A stretch of 64,000 bases of DNA from Desulfamplus sp. Its GTDB lineage: Bacteria; Desulfobacterota; Desulfobacteria; Desulfobacterales; Desulfobacteraceae. This document shows positions 26,123 to 34,643 of the stretch, one piece after another. The notes beneath the pieces were generated by a model. It saw only the letters and a list, made by a program, of their open reading frames with translations, searched no databases and was not told the DNA's origin. The DNA is taken from the NCBI GenBank assembly GCA_015231615.1, contig JADGBE010000008.1, forward strand, positions 1-64,000, in the 5' to 3' direction. The position numbers and the translations under genes are program-made. How positions within the stretch are numbered: the first letter of the stretch is position 1; every line of letters starts with the position of its first letter.

Positions 26123-27380
26123 CTTCAAACTTCACAAAGCAGTTACGCACATAAAACTTGATTTTGCTAATGACGGCAAATTAGAAAAGCTGAATGAAGT
26201 TGGAGCAGCCTTTATGCTGCTGGTTCAGGCTTATATTGACCATATTTTCGATAATGCCCTTAAAACCGTTTCAAAATTCGACACAATTCCTGAAATAGAG
26301 ACCAAATTATCAGCACGTTATCAACGGTGTGCATGGCAGCAGGCGGTTGGAATAATGCAGTCATTCTTTTCAAATGAGCGTGAAAACAAGCCTGTTTTAA
26401 AGAATATCACGATTCAAGGTAATGCAAATGTCATTAAACTTGAAAGCTCTAAAACCTCAGAATTTGATTACTGGCTGAAAATTTCCACCTTAGAAAAAGG
26501 CTCTCCCATCTTGATTCCTGTAAAAATCCATAAGTATGGAATTGAAATTTTAAAATCGGGCAAATTATGCCTTGGTGTAACATTAAATTGTAAAAATGGG
26601 AAATGGTATGCTGCATTTATTGTTGAAACGGAGAATAAAAAAGAAGAGAAATCAGGCGATATTGTAGGTGTTGATCTTGGAATCAAAAATTTATTAACAA
26701 CAGCAGGTGAACATTTTGGTCAATTTTCTGATAAATTAGTCAATCTTGTTAAAAAAAATGATGAAAAACGGAGAAGAAAACAGAAGCAAAACGTCTGTTT
26801 AAGCAAAAAAGAGAAGCCTGTAATATCGCTCCATAACAGAAAACTTGAATCAACGATTAAAAACGAAATAGGCAGGGCAATCAATAATTTCATTAATTCT
26901 ATACAAGAAAATACAACAGTTGTGATGGAAAGCTTATCTGTAAGTGATATGAAATTCAAGTCAAAAGCTATGAATCGTGTCCTTAAAGCCTCAAAGATAG
27001 GTTATGCTCTTGATAGATTGAAACAGAAACTTGATTCAAAACATATTCATTATTCAACAGTTGCAGCAGCTTATACAAGTCAGGCATGTTCCAAATGTGG
27101 ATATGTTGATAAAAATAACAGACCAAAACAAGAAAAGTTTTTATGTAAATTCTGTGAACATACAGAAAATGCGGATGTCAATGCCAGCAAAAACATAGCC
27201 AAACGTTTTGGAGATGATGAGCTAAATTGCTTGACAGATTTTCGCAAAGTGAAATCGTTTTTATTGGAGAGATTCTTTAAGCGATTTCCAGATGCCCGTA
27301 GTGCATCTGGTGGGTTAGAACTGGGCTTTACGCTTCGAGAGATAAGTGGACAACTACTGACAGTCAATCAACTCACTTAA
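26091..27380 (+). CDS. tnpB: TnpB RNA-guided nuclease (IS607 type)
   Basis: TnpB is the Cas12 ancestor: an RuvC nuclease guided by an RNA from the element's right end. All three RuvC acidic residues are visible: Asp195 in IVGVDLGIKN, Glu280 in VVMESLSVSD and Asp362 in NADVNASKNI. The zinc ribbon Cys (CSKCG...CKFC, about 333-355) lies between the second and third. The GTG start at 26091 follows AAAGGA at good spacing and overlaps tnpA. The protein is 429 residues with an apparently intact frame, so the element may be active or only recently silenced. The C-terminal 60 residues beyond the last RuvC motif are probably also read as guide-RNA scaffold at the DNA level. Confidence 0.93.
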   Translation: MAKKIKKKKNNFKLHKAVTHIKLDFANDGKLEKLNEVGAAFMLLVQAYIDHIFDNALKTVSKFDTIPEIETKLSARYQRCAWQQAVGIMQSFFSNERENKPVLKNITIQGNANVIKLESSKTSEFDYWLKISTLEKGSPILIPVKIHKYGIEILKSGKLCLGVTLNCKNGKWYAAFIVETENKKEEKSGDIVGVDLGIKNLLTTAGEHFGQFSDKLVNLVKKNDEKRRRKQKQNVCLSKKEKPVISLHNRKLESTIKNEIGRAINNFINSIQENTTVVMESLSVSDMKFKSKAMNRVLKASKIGYALDRLKQKLDSKHIHYSTVAAAYTSQACSKCGYVDKNNRPKQEKFLCKFCEHTENADVNASKNIAKRFGDDELNCLTDFRKVKSFLLERFFKRFPDARSASGGLELGFTLREISGQLLTVNQLT

Positions 27381-27450
27381 TACAACTTTCTATATTTTTC
27401 TATAGGAGTTGCAACTATAATATGGCTACCTGACGACAGGTACCCAACAA
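27285..27450 (+). ncRNA. Candidate TnpB guide RNA (omega/reRNA) region at the element right end
   Basis: TnpB guide RNAs normally span the 3' end of tnpB and the element end (family knowledge). Here a hairpin with 8-base arms CCAGATGC/GCATCTGG lies inside the tnpB 3' end (about 27289-27311). A second one, TACCTG-ACGA-CAGGTA, lies at about 27427-27442. Boundaries are guesses; the exact right end of the element is not visible because IS607 elements have no inverted repeats. The second hairpin may instead belong to the leader of the next gene. Confidence 0.3.
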
Positions 27451-27471
27451 ACTTACAAAAGGAGTGTTAAA

Positions 27472-28218
27472 ATGAAAAGATTAGCTTTGCTTCTGGCATT
27501 AGTAGTTATGACATCATCAAGCGTATTTGCAAATCAAACTGTAAAATTGGCAATAGGGGACTGGGCACCTTATACCTCAGAGACAGATGTAAAAGGCAAA
27601 CTTCTGGAAGAGGTGGTTACAGAGGCATTTAAACTTGAGGGAATAGATGTGAAGTACGATTATTTTCCATGGAAAAGGAGTTATATCTATGTAGAACAGG
27701 GAAAATCTGATGGGACTTTTCCTTGGAACAAAACTACAGAACGTGAAAAAGAGTTTTATATACACAAAATATCCCTAATTAAAGATGACGGTGTCTATTT
27801 TCATCTTAAAAGCAAGCCATTTGATTGGAATACGATAGAAGATTTAAAAAAGTATAAAGTTGGAGTTACGCTCGGATATAAACAGGAGGCTATGTATAAA
27901 GAAAAAGGAATAGTAGCTGATACTGTTCCTAACGAAGAGCAGAATTTCAAAAAGATGCTGGCGGGAAGAATTGACGTATATCAGACTTCTAATGTTGTTG
28001 GATATTCAGCTATTAAAAAGCTGTTCTCTTCAACAGATGCGGCAAAATTTACCAACCACCCAAAAGCTGTTGAAACAGACGAATACTACATCCTGTTTTC
28101 AAAAAAGATACCTAACGGCAAAGAGCTTGCAGATAAATTTGATTCAGGATTGAAAAAATTAAAAGAATCTGGAGGATACTATAAAATTATTGCAAAGTAT
28201 TTAGGCAGTTTAATGTAA
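27472..28218 (+). CDS. Periplasmic solute-binding protein, family 3
   Basis: A 248-residue ABC-type amino-acid-like binding protein (SBP_bac_3). A clear signal peptide (KRLALLLALVVMTSSSVFA, cut before Asn) is followed by VKLAIGDWAPYTSE, KGKLLEEVVTEAF, DGTFPWNKTTERE and GVTLGYKQE. The end YYKIIAKYLG matches the usual last helix. AAGGAG seven bases before the ATG supports the start. No permease or ATPase gene is adjacent, so it may serve a distant transporter or act as a standalone sensor ligand protein; related orphan SBPs are common in delta-proteobacteria. Ligand unknown. It lies just downstream of the IS607 element and ends before a strong palindrome. Confidence 0.9.
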   Translation: MKRLALLLALVVMTSSSVFANQTVKLAIGDWAPYTSETDVKGKLLEEVVTEAFKLEGIDVKYDYFPWKRSYIYVEQGKSDGTFPWNKTTEREKEFYIHKISLIKDDGVYFHLKSKPFDWNTIEDLKKYKVGVTLGYKQEAMYKEKGIVADTVPNEEQNFKKMLAGRIDVYQTSNVVGYSAIKKLFSSTDAAKFTNHPKAVETDEYYILFSKKIPNGKELADKFDSGLKKLKESGGYYKIIAKYLGSLM

Positions 28219-28244
28219 GAGCCTGAATATTTAAACAGCCTTTA

Positions 28245-28277
28245 AGATTTGACAACTTTTAAAAAGTTGTCAAATCT
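28245..28277. terminator. AGATTTGACAACTTTT palindrome, copy 1
   Basis: A perfect palindrome, AGATTTGACAACTTTT paired with AAAAGTTGTCAAATCT, begins 27 bases after the solute-binding protein stop. It is well placed as a terminator. The same sequence recurs at 46189-46222, 47501-47547 (diverged) and 63201-63236, so it is also a dispersed repeat family. Confidence 0.7.
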
Positions 28278-28332
28278 AATTACATCACCAAATTACCTAT
28301 TTCACTAAAAACTACAATTTAAGGAAGCAACT

Positions 28333-28506
28333 ATGAGGGTTTTATTCATTTTGTTTATCCTATTTTGCCTTACAATAGGCTGCTCAAGCAGAGGATTGTA
28401 TGACGGTATGCAACAGGCGGCAAGTAAAGATTGTGAAAAGTATCCCTATCAAAGTTTAGAGTATGAAAAATGTATTGAGAATTCAAACATTAGCTATGAC
28501 CAATAA
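28333..28506 (+). CDS. Small lipoprotein (57 residues), below the ORF-track cutoff
   Basis: ATG at 28333 follows AAGGAAG at good spacing and the frame closes at TAA 28504-28506. The product has a lipoprotein signal peptide, RVLFILFILFCLTIGC, with lipobox LTIGC, so Cys17 would be lipidated. The mature part is about 40 residues with two more Cys (DCEKYP and EKCIEN) that might form a disulphide. No family recognised. It precedes pta by 84 bases, but its stop is followed by its own spacing and a separate pta RBS, so it may or may not be co-transcribed. The ORF was missed because it is shorter than 60 codons. Confidence 0.75.
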   Translation: MRVLFILFILFCLTIGCSSRGLYDGMQQAASKDCEKYPYQSLEYEKCIENSNISYDQ

Positions 28507-28590
28507 TCAAGATATTTCAGTTAAAAAAAAATGATGAATTAAAAAACAGATTAAATAAGGAGGTTAGCAGGATACTGCTCAAGATTTAAT

Positions 28591-30726
28591 ATGGCAAATA
28601 ACATATATATCACAGCAACAGGACCAAGGAGCGGCAAAACAATCATTACACTTGGGGTTATGGAGCTTCTTTTAAGAAAGATGAATAAGGTTGGATTTTT
28701 CCGTCCAATCGTTAACGACAGTGATGATGTTGATAAAGATATTGCTTTAATATCAACCTATTTTGACCTGAAAATTCCCATTAATCAGATGTATGGATTT
28801 ACAACTGAAGAGGCAACTGAACTTGCATCTCGTGGAAAACAGGGAGAGGTTATTGAGGGGATTATAAATAAATATAATCAACTTAAAGAAAAGTGCGACT
28901 TTGTTGTGTGTGAAGGAACAGATTCAATGAGTGCTTCTGCATCATTTGAGTTTGATATTAATGCTGAGATAAGCAAAAACCTCTCAAGCTCAGTGTTGCT
29001 TGTTGCAAGTGGGCAACGTAAAACAGTTGATGAGACTGTTCAATCTATTGAAACTGCATTGGCTTCTTTAAAAAGAAGAAAGGGTAAATGTATTGGAATT
29101 ATAATCACAAGAACTGAACTATTAATCGGTAAAGAGATTATAAAGCGTATTTCAGAAGCCCATCGTCTTGGAGAGGCTGAAAGTGAGGATGATTTTCTTC
29201 TCTATGCAATCCCTGAAGATAAATCACTTAGTCGTCCTACAATCATAGAAATAGTCAAGGAGCTTGATGGCACTGTTCTTTGGGGCAAAAATCACCTTAA
29301 CCGCCATGTTCACAATTTTAATGTTGCTGCAATGCAGTTAAGGAATCTCTTGCCAAGAATGGAGCATGGCGACTTAATTATAACACCAGGCGATAGAGCT
29401 GACGTTATTGTTGCCTGTCTTGCATCTGTCTCATCAACCTCTCGCAAGAGCATCGCTGGACTTCTTTTGACTGGTGGATTAGTGCCATGTCAATCTATAT
29501 CAGAACTTATAAATGGATTTCCAGATGTTCCGCCAATAGTAAGTGTTCAAGATAACACCTTTCCCGCAGCCACAAAAGTGAACTCTGTTCAAGCTGGTAT
29601 TTCGCCATTTGATAAACGTAAAATTACAAGAATCATTGCTGCATTTGAAAAACATGTAAATACAAAAAAACTCTCCCAAAGAGTTATAAGAACTAAGACA
29701 ACGATCAGAACACCCAAGATGTTTGAACTTGAATTGATACAGAGGGCAAGGGAAAACCGTCAGCATATCGTCCTTCCAGAAGGAGAAGAAGATAGAATTT
29801 TGAGGGCTGCTGAAGTCCTAATTAGACGTGAAGTTGTTGATATTACGCTTCTTGGTAATCAAGATAGAATTTATAAAAAGATAAAAAATTTAGGGCTTCG
29901 TATGGATTCTGTTAATATTATTGATCCGCCTAAATCTGAATTTTTTGAAGAATATATTCAGAGCTACTACGCTTTAAGGGAACATAAGGGTATAACTCCA
30001 GAATATGCCCACGATATGATGAAAGTAGTAAATGAATATGCAACAATGATGATTTTTGCAGGTCATGCTGATGGAATGGTATCAGGTTCGGTTCACAGCA
30101 CAGCAGCCACAATAAGACCAGCTTTGCAGATTTTAAGCACGAAGCCTGATTGCTCAATTGTCTCAAGCGTTATGTTTATGTGTCTTGAGGATCGGGTTCT
30201 GGTTTATGGTGATTGTGCGATAAACCCAGAACCAAATGCTAAAGAGCTTGCTGAAATCGCAATAAGTTCAGCTCAGACCGCCCTTGTATTTGGAGTTGAG
30301 CCAATTGTTGCAATGCTCTCCTATTCAACAGGGGCGTCAGGCACAGGAGAGGGGGTTGACAAGGTGCGTCAAGCTACGGAGATAGCTATTCAAAAAGCTG
30401 CAAAAATTTTACCCAATCTTAAAATTGAGGGACCAATTCAATATGATGCAGCAGTTGATGCTTCAGTTGCAAAGACCAAACTTCCCAACAGCGAAGTTGC
30501 AGGGGCAGCCACTGTATTTATCTTTCCTGATCTTAATACTGGAAATAACACTTACAAAGCTGTGCAGCGTTCATCTGGGGCGGTTGCAGTAGGACCTGTG
30601 CTTCAAGGTCTTCGTTATCCTGTAAATGATCTAAGTCGTGGCTGCACAGTTACAGATATTGTGAATACAGTTGCGATTACAGCAATACAGGCACAATCTC
30701 AAAAGGGTGTTAGATATGATGATTAA
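28591..30726 (+). CDS. pta: Phosphate acetyltransferase (long form with BioD-like and DRTGG domains)
   Basis: Interconverts acetyl-CoA and acetyl phosphate. Domains: N-terminal AAA_26/BioD-like P-loop domain (GPRSGKT, about 10-17; roughly 1-220); DRTGG domain (about 235-345, PGDRADVIVACLAS); and the C-terminal PTA_PTB catalytic domain (about 375-705, IVLPEGEEDRILRAAE, GHADGMVSGSVHSTA, SYSTGASGTG, YDAAVDASVA, FPDLNTGN). At 711 residues it is the regular E. coli-type long form. No ackA is adjacent. AGGAGG lies about 30 bases upstream, which is far; nearer Shine-Dalgarno sequence is weak. The DUF342 gene follows after 16 bases and is probably co-transcribed. Confidence 0.95.
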   Translation: MANNIYITATGPRSGKTIITLGVMELLLRKMNKVGFFRPIVNDSDDVDKDIALISTYFDLKIPINQMYGFTTEEATELASRGKQGEVIEGIINKYNQLKEKCDFVVCEGTDSMSASASFEFDINAEISKNLSSSVLLVASGQRKTVDETVQSIETALASLKRRKGKCIGIIITRTELLIGKEIIKRISEAHRLGEAESEDDFLLYAIPEDKSLSRPTIIEIVKELDGTVLWGKNHLNRHVHNFNVAAMQLRNLLPRMEHGDLIITPGDRADVIVACLASVSSTSRKSIAGLLLTGGLVPCQSISELINGFPDVPPIVSVQDNTFPAATKVNSVQAGISPFDKRKITRIIAAFEKHVNTKKLSQRVIRTKTTIRTPKMFELELIQRARENRQHIVLPEGEEDRILRAAEVLIRREVVDITLLGNQDRIYKKIKNLGLRMDSVNIIDPPKSEFFEEYIQSYYALREHKGITPEYAHDMMKVVNEYATMMIFAGHADGMVSGSVHSTAATIRPALQILSTKPDCSIVSSVMFMCLEDRVLVYGDCAINPEPNAKELAEIAISSAQTALVFGVEPIVAMLSYSTGASGTGEGVDKVRQATEIAIQKAAKILPNLKIEGPIQYDAAVDASVAKTKLPNSEVAGAATVFIFPDLNTGNNTYKAVQRSSGAVAVGPVLQGLRYPVNDLSRGCTVTDIVNTVAITAIQAQSQKGVRYDD

Positions 30727-30742
30727 CTGGAAATAAAAGACA

Positions 30743-32809
30743 TTGAAACAGCCTGAAAATAGAACCTCATCAAGCGATAATACGGACAACATTGATACAA
30801 CTCGTACCGATATTGTCCGCCATTTTTTGCTTATCAAGAAAGATAGCGAAGAGTTTGGATATATTGCTATAAAGCGAGGATATGCAACGGTTCAAGAGGT
30901 TAAATATGCACTTGAGCAACAACAAAAGCTCTTTCGTGAAAAACAGATCAAAAAAATGATAGGAGAGATACTTCTTGACTCTGGTGTTCTAACAAAAGAG
31001 CAACGTCAACATATTCTAAAAGCTCAACGGCTTATAAAAATAAAGAGAGAAGACAAAGAGACAGTAAAAGTTGATACGCAAATAGATAAAATAATTGAGA
31101 TAACAATATCTGCAAATGGAATGGAAGCATGGGTTAGAATCGTTATTCCCCAAGATACTTCAGACTCCACGATTTCAGAAGAAGAAAAAGAAAAAACAAT
31201 CACACTCACATCAATTAAATCAGCACTTGCAAACAAAGGGGTTAAAAATGGTATTTTAAGTGATGCTATTCTACAATCTCACATTGATCGAAAAGATGAT
31301 TTTTTTCCAGCAGCTCTTGGAACTTATCACTACAGCCATTTACCTGAGTTGCAATTTTCTATAGATAATAACAAAACAAATCCTATTAGCCCCACCCCCC
31401 GCCCCCTCCCCAATGGAGAGGGGGATAATTACTCTCTCCCCTTGGGGAGGGTTGGGGAGGGGCAAAATATTATAGATAGCCCCATTGTAGACTCGGATAT
31501 TATTAAAAAAGGTAAAGCACTTGTACTAATAAACTCTGAAAAGGGTCAAAGCAAAGCCAAAGATGTTTTTGGAAAAGTCGTAAATATAAATAGTTTTCAG
31601 TTAAACCCCAATGTCGATTCATCTCTAAAATCACAAGAGATAGATAGTCCAAAAGAGATGAACAGCATAAAAGAGATAGACTGCAATTATAGTAAGGCAT
31701 CTCTAATATTTCGTTGTGGAAAGTGGGTAAGTTATTCTCAATTGTCTGAAGATTCTGAAGATAGGAATAGATTAAAGATAATAGCAGACCAAAGCGGCTA
31801 TCCAGCTCTCTCGCTTGAAGGAAAATTCTACATTTTTCCAGTTGTAAATGTGCTTGGAGATGCTGATTTGCGTTTTGGGCAAATTGATCAATATGCAAGT
31901 TTAAATGTGTCAGGAATATTGACTGGAGCATACCCTGTCAATGTAGGTCAAGTTAAAGCAAACGAGATACGCGGGGCTAATGTCTTATCAATTGGAGATG
32001 TCTCAGTTGAGATAGGCATTATTAACAGTCGAATTAAAACGCAAGGAAATGTTAGGGCAAAATATATTCATAATTCACGCATTGAAGCATTTGGTGATGT
32101 GGTTGTTGAACATGAAATAATTGATTCAACAATTATTATCAGTGGAAAGTGCAATGTATATAAAGGAAGAGTTCTTGCATCAGAAATATATGCTAAGATG
32201 GGAATTGTGGCTACTCGTGTAGGGAGCAATATTACAGAGCCATGCGTTATAAGCGTAGGTTGTGAAGAGCATATTATTCTTAAATCACTTGAGATTACTC
32301 GACAGATCAACAACGTTAGAAAAGAGCTTGATGAGCTTATCAGGCAAAGAGAGAGTCTTGAGAGTGAGATAAAAGAGATATTTAAAAAGATGGTAGAGCT
32401 TAAAGCTGCCTATGACAAAGAGAGTGCTAATCTAAAAGAGATGGTTGAGCTTAAAGTCGATTATGATAAAGCAAATGCTAATCTAAATGAGATGGTTGAT
32501 CCTAAAGTTGATTCTGATAAAGCAAATGCTAATCTAAATGAGATGGTTGAGATTCTCAAACAGCACAATAAACAGAAAAAAACTCTTGAACTTAGTTTAG
32601 AAAAAATTGAAATTAATATAAATAAGGTCAAGCCAAAGGTTGAAAGGGATATTGCCCAGCTTGAATTAGATAGAAATCTTTTGTTGAGATGGGCAGAATC
32701 AAAATCTCCTATCCCTGAAATTAACGTCTCAGGTAGATTATCTGATGAGACTGTTGTTAAAGGCTTTATAAATACGGATTTACTAACTCTCCATAACCAC
32801 ACTATTTAG
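30743..32809 (+). CDS. FapA-like DUF342 protein with a T2SSE_N-like N-terminus and two repeat insertions
   Basis: Predicted cytoplasmic protein of 688 residues. Residues about 35-95 (FGYIAIKRGYATVQEVKYALEQ ... IGEILLDSGVLT) resemble the small N-terminal domain of GspE/MshE, also seen in CheA of this window. The middle (about 370-520) has the FapA/DUF342 beta-helix pattern with successive short strands (VRAKYIHNSRIEAFGDVVVE). A long coiled coil follows, then a short C-terminal domain. Two insertions are visible: the GC-rich repeat at 31386-31468, translated as a Pro/Gly-rich stretch, and three 17-residue tandem units at 32390-32542. The start is TTG (no ATG nearby), with weak RBS. FapA-type proteins are polymerising or polar-localisation factors in some bacteria; function here is unknown. 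Confidence 0.75.
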   Translation: MKQPENRTSSSDNTDNIDTTRTDIVRHFLLIKKDSEEFGYIAIKRGYATVQEVKYALEQQQKLFREKQIKKMIGEILLDSGVLTKEQRQHILKAQRLIKIKREDKETVKVDTQIDKIIEITISANGMEAWVRIVIPQDTSDSTISEEEKEKTITLTSIKSALANKGVKNGILSDAILQSHIDRKDDFFPAALGTYHYSHLPELQFSIDNNKTNPISPTPRPLPNGEGDNYSLPLGRVGEGQNIIDSPIVDSDIIKKGKALVLINSEKGQSKAKDVFGKVVNINSFQLNPNVDSSLKSQEIDSPKEMNSIKEIDCNYSKASLIFRCGKWVSYSQLSEDSEDRNRLKIIADQSGYPALSLEGKFYIFPVVNVLGDADLRFGQIDQYASLNVSGILTGAYPVNVGQVKANEIRGANVLSIGDVSVEIGIINSRIKTQGNVRAKYIHNSRIEAFGDVVVEHEIIDSTIIISGKCNVYKGRVLASEIYAKMGIVATRVGSNITEPCVISVGCEEHIILKSLEITRQINNVRKELDELIRQRESLESEIKEIFKKMVELKAAYDKESANLKEMVELKVDYDKANANLNEMVDPKVDSDKANANLNEMVEILKQHNKQKKTLELSLEKIEININKVKPKVERDIAQLELDRNLLLRWAESKSPIPEINVSGRLSDETVVKGFINTDLLTLHNHTI
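31386..31468. repeat. CCCTCCCC-type inverted repeat, copy 2, inside a CDS
   Basis: TTAGCCCCACCCCC at the left and GGGGAGGGGCAAAAT at the right match the ends of the copies at 9138-9223 and 34541-34643. It lies in frame within the DUF342 gene and is translated as a Pro-rich then Gly-rich stretch (PTPRPLPNGEGDNY, SLPLGRVGEGQN). It adds about 28 codons without a stop. Confidence 0.85.
32390..32542 (+). repeat. Three 51-base tandem repeats in the DUF342 coiled coil
   Basis: Units read MVELKAAYDKESANLKE, MVELKVDYDKANANLNE and MVDPKVDSDKANANLNE. The second and third share long identical DNA stretches (AAAGCAAATGCTAATCTAAA), which implies recent duplication. The unit is 17 residues, so it keeps the reading frame. 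Confidence 0.85.
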
Positions 32810-32828
32810 AGAAAAAAAGGAGTAAAAT

Positions 32829-34517
32829 ATGCAAAGAGAAAATCTATTAAAGCGATTAACAGATGCCCCTGACAAAATATGGGATATTGTGATTATTGGT
32901 GGTGGTGCTACAGGACTTGGAATTGCTGTAGATGCTGCTTCAAGAGGCTATTCAACGGTTCTTTTAGAACAGTCTGATTTTACAAAAGGTACATCAAGTA
33001 GAAGTACAAAATTGGTTCACGGTGGTGTTCGTTATCTTGCTCAGGGAGATATTTCTCTTGTATTTGAGGCTTTGCATGAGCGTGGGCTTTTACGTCAAAA
33101 CGCACCACATCTTGTTAAAAATCAGGCGTTTATCATTCCAAGTTATGACTGGTGGGTGGGTCCATTTTATAACATCGGCATGAAGGTCTATGACATGATG
33201 GCGGGAAAACTGGGACTTGGACCATCTGAAAAAATATCTCGTGAAGAGACCATGAAAGCAATACCTAATCTTGATGAAAATCAACTAAATGGTGGCGTTA
33301 TTTACCATGATGGTCAATTTGACGACTCGCGTCTTGCCGTCAATCTTGCCCAGACTGCTGTGGAAAACGGGGCGGTTGTCCTTAACTACATGGTTGTAAC
33401 TGACCTTATCTATGATAAAGATAGATTTTTAGCAGGGGTTCGGGCAATGGATAAGGAGAGTGGGTTGACCCATGAGATTTCATCTCGTGTGGTTATAAAT
33501 GCCACTGGTGTATTTGCTGATGAGATAATGCAGATGGACGATAATACACTTCCAAATATGATACGTCCAAGTCAGGGAATTCACATTGTTCTTGATAAAT
33601 CTTTTTTGCAGGGTGATTCTGCTATTATGATTCCTAAAACTTCTGATGGCAGAGTTCTTTTTGCTGTCCCTTGGCACGGAAAGGTGGTGCTTGGCACTAC
33701 AGACACCCCTCTGAAATTAGATGAAACTTCACTTGAACCGCGTGCGTTAGAACATGAAGTTGATTTTGTTCTAACTACTGCTGCACAATATTTAAAAAAA
33801 GACCCAAAAAGAGAAGATGCTTTAAGTGTTTTTGCGGGGCTTCGTCCTCTTGCAGCACAGGAAAGCGATTTTACTACTCCAAATAAACGAAAAGAGCAAA
33901 GTGTTAAAGGAAAGGCGGATCAAGGTGGTAAAGAAAAGGTGGAACAAGGTGGTAAAGATAATAAAATAGTAAATGCAACTTCTGAAGAGCCAAAAACCAA
34001 AGAGCTATCAAGGAGCCACAAACTTATAGTTTCACTCTCTGGTTTGATTACCATTACAGGCGGTAAATGGACAACATATCGTAAGATGGCAGAAGATACT
34101 GTCAACAAAGCATGGATGGTGGGTGGATTGCCTGAAAAAAAGTGTGTAACACACAATATGCCTATTCACGGTTATGTTAAAAATACAGATTTTGAAGCAC
34201 CTTGCTATTTTTATGGTTCAGATAAAGCACAGATAGATGATATGGTTCACCAAAATCCAGCTCTTGGAAAGAGGCTACACCCAGATTACGAATACACCAA
34301 AGCTCATGTAGTATGGGCAGCACGGCACGAGATGGCACGAACTGTTGAGGATTTTCTCTCTCGAAGGGTAAGAATGCTTCTTTTAGATGCGAGGGTTAGC
34401 ATGAAAATGGCACCAGAAGTTGCTGAAATTATGGCCCAAGAACTTGGACGAAATAAGGCTTGGATAGATTCCCAGATTCAAGACTACATGGAACTTGCAA
34501 AGGGATATATTCTATAA
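32829..34517 (+). CDS. glpD: FAD-dependent glycerol-3-phosphate dehydrogenase
   Basis: Membrane-associated enzyme that oxidises glycerol-3-phosphate to dihydroxyacetone phosphate and feeds electrons to quinones. FAD motif IVIIGGGATGLGIAVDAASRG (about 18-38) is followed by TKGTSSRSTKLVHGGVRYL. Further downstream are GTTDTP, GGKWTTYRKMAEDT and the C-terminal helical cap. At 562 residues it is slightly long because of a charged Lys/Gly/Gln-rich insertion (about 352-390, with KADQGGKEK/KVEQGGKDN tandem units) just before SGLITITGGKW. AGGAG six bases before the ATG supports the start. It ends 113 bases from the convergent kinase gene, with a GC-rich repeat between them. Confidence 0.95.
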   Translation: MQRENLLKRLTDAPDKIWDIVIIGGGATGLGIAVDAASRGYSTVLLEQSDFTKGTSSRSTKLVHGGVRYLAQGDISLVFEALHERGLLRQNAPHLVKNQAFIIPSYDWWVGPFYNIGMKVYDMMAGKLGLGPSEKISREETMKAIPNLDENQLNGGVIYHDGQFDDSRLAVNLAQTAVENGAVVLNYMVVTDLIYDKDRFLAGVRAMDKESGLTHEISSRVVINATGVFADEIMQMDDNTLPNMIRPSQGIHIVLDKSFLQGDSAIMIPKTSDGRVLFAVPWHGKVVLGTTDTPLKLDETSLEPRALEHEVDFVLTTAAQYLKKDPKREDALSVFAGLRPLAAQESDFTTPNKRKEQSVKGKADQGGKEKVEQGGKDNKIVNATSEEPKTKELSRSHKLIVSLSGLITITGGKWTTYRKMAEDTVNKAWMVGGLPEKKCVTHNMPIHGYVKNTDFEAPCYFYGSDKAQIDDMVHQNPALGKRLHPDYEYTKAHVVWAARHEMARTVEDFLSRRVRMLLLDARVSMKMAPEVAEIMAQELGRNKAWIDSQIQDYMELAKGYIL

Positions 34518-34540
34518 CATAAATGGCTTTTACCAGAATT

Positions 34541-34643
34541 ATTTTGCCCATCCCGCCTCCCCACTCCCCAAGGGGAGGAAGGAGTAAGAGTAATTTCCCA
34601 TTAATTATTTCCCTCCCATTGGGGAGAGGTCAGGGGGTGGCAA
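34541..34643. repeat. CCCTCCCC-type inverted repeat, copy 3, between convergent genes
   Basis: ATTTTGCCCATCCC at the left and GGGGGTGGCAAC at the right repeat the family ends. Inner CCCCAAGGGG and CCCATTGGGG hairpins are present. It lies between glpD and the convergent kinase, where it could be a bidirectional terminator. The last residues and stop codon of the kinase gene (34630) fall inside it. Confidence 0.8.

Noticed and set aside
30743-32809. Frameshift or assembly error around the GC-rich stretch in the DUF342 gene
   Set aside because: The frame stays open on both sides, and the stretch is a complete copy of a repeat seen at two other sites, so insertion is the simpler reading.
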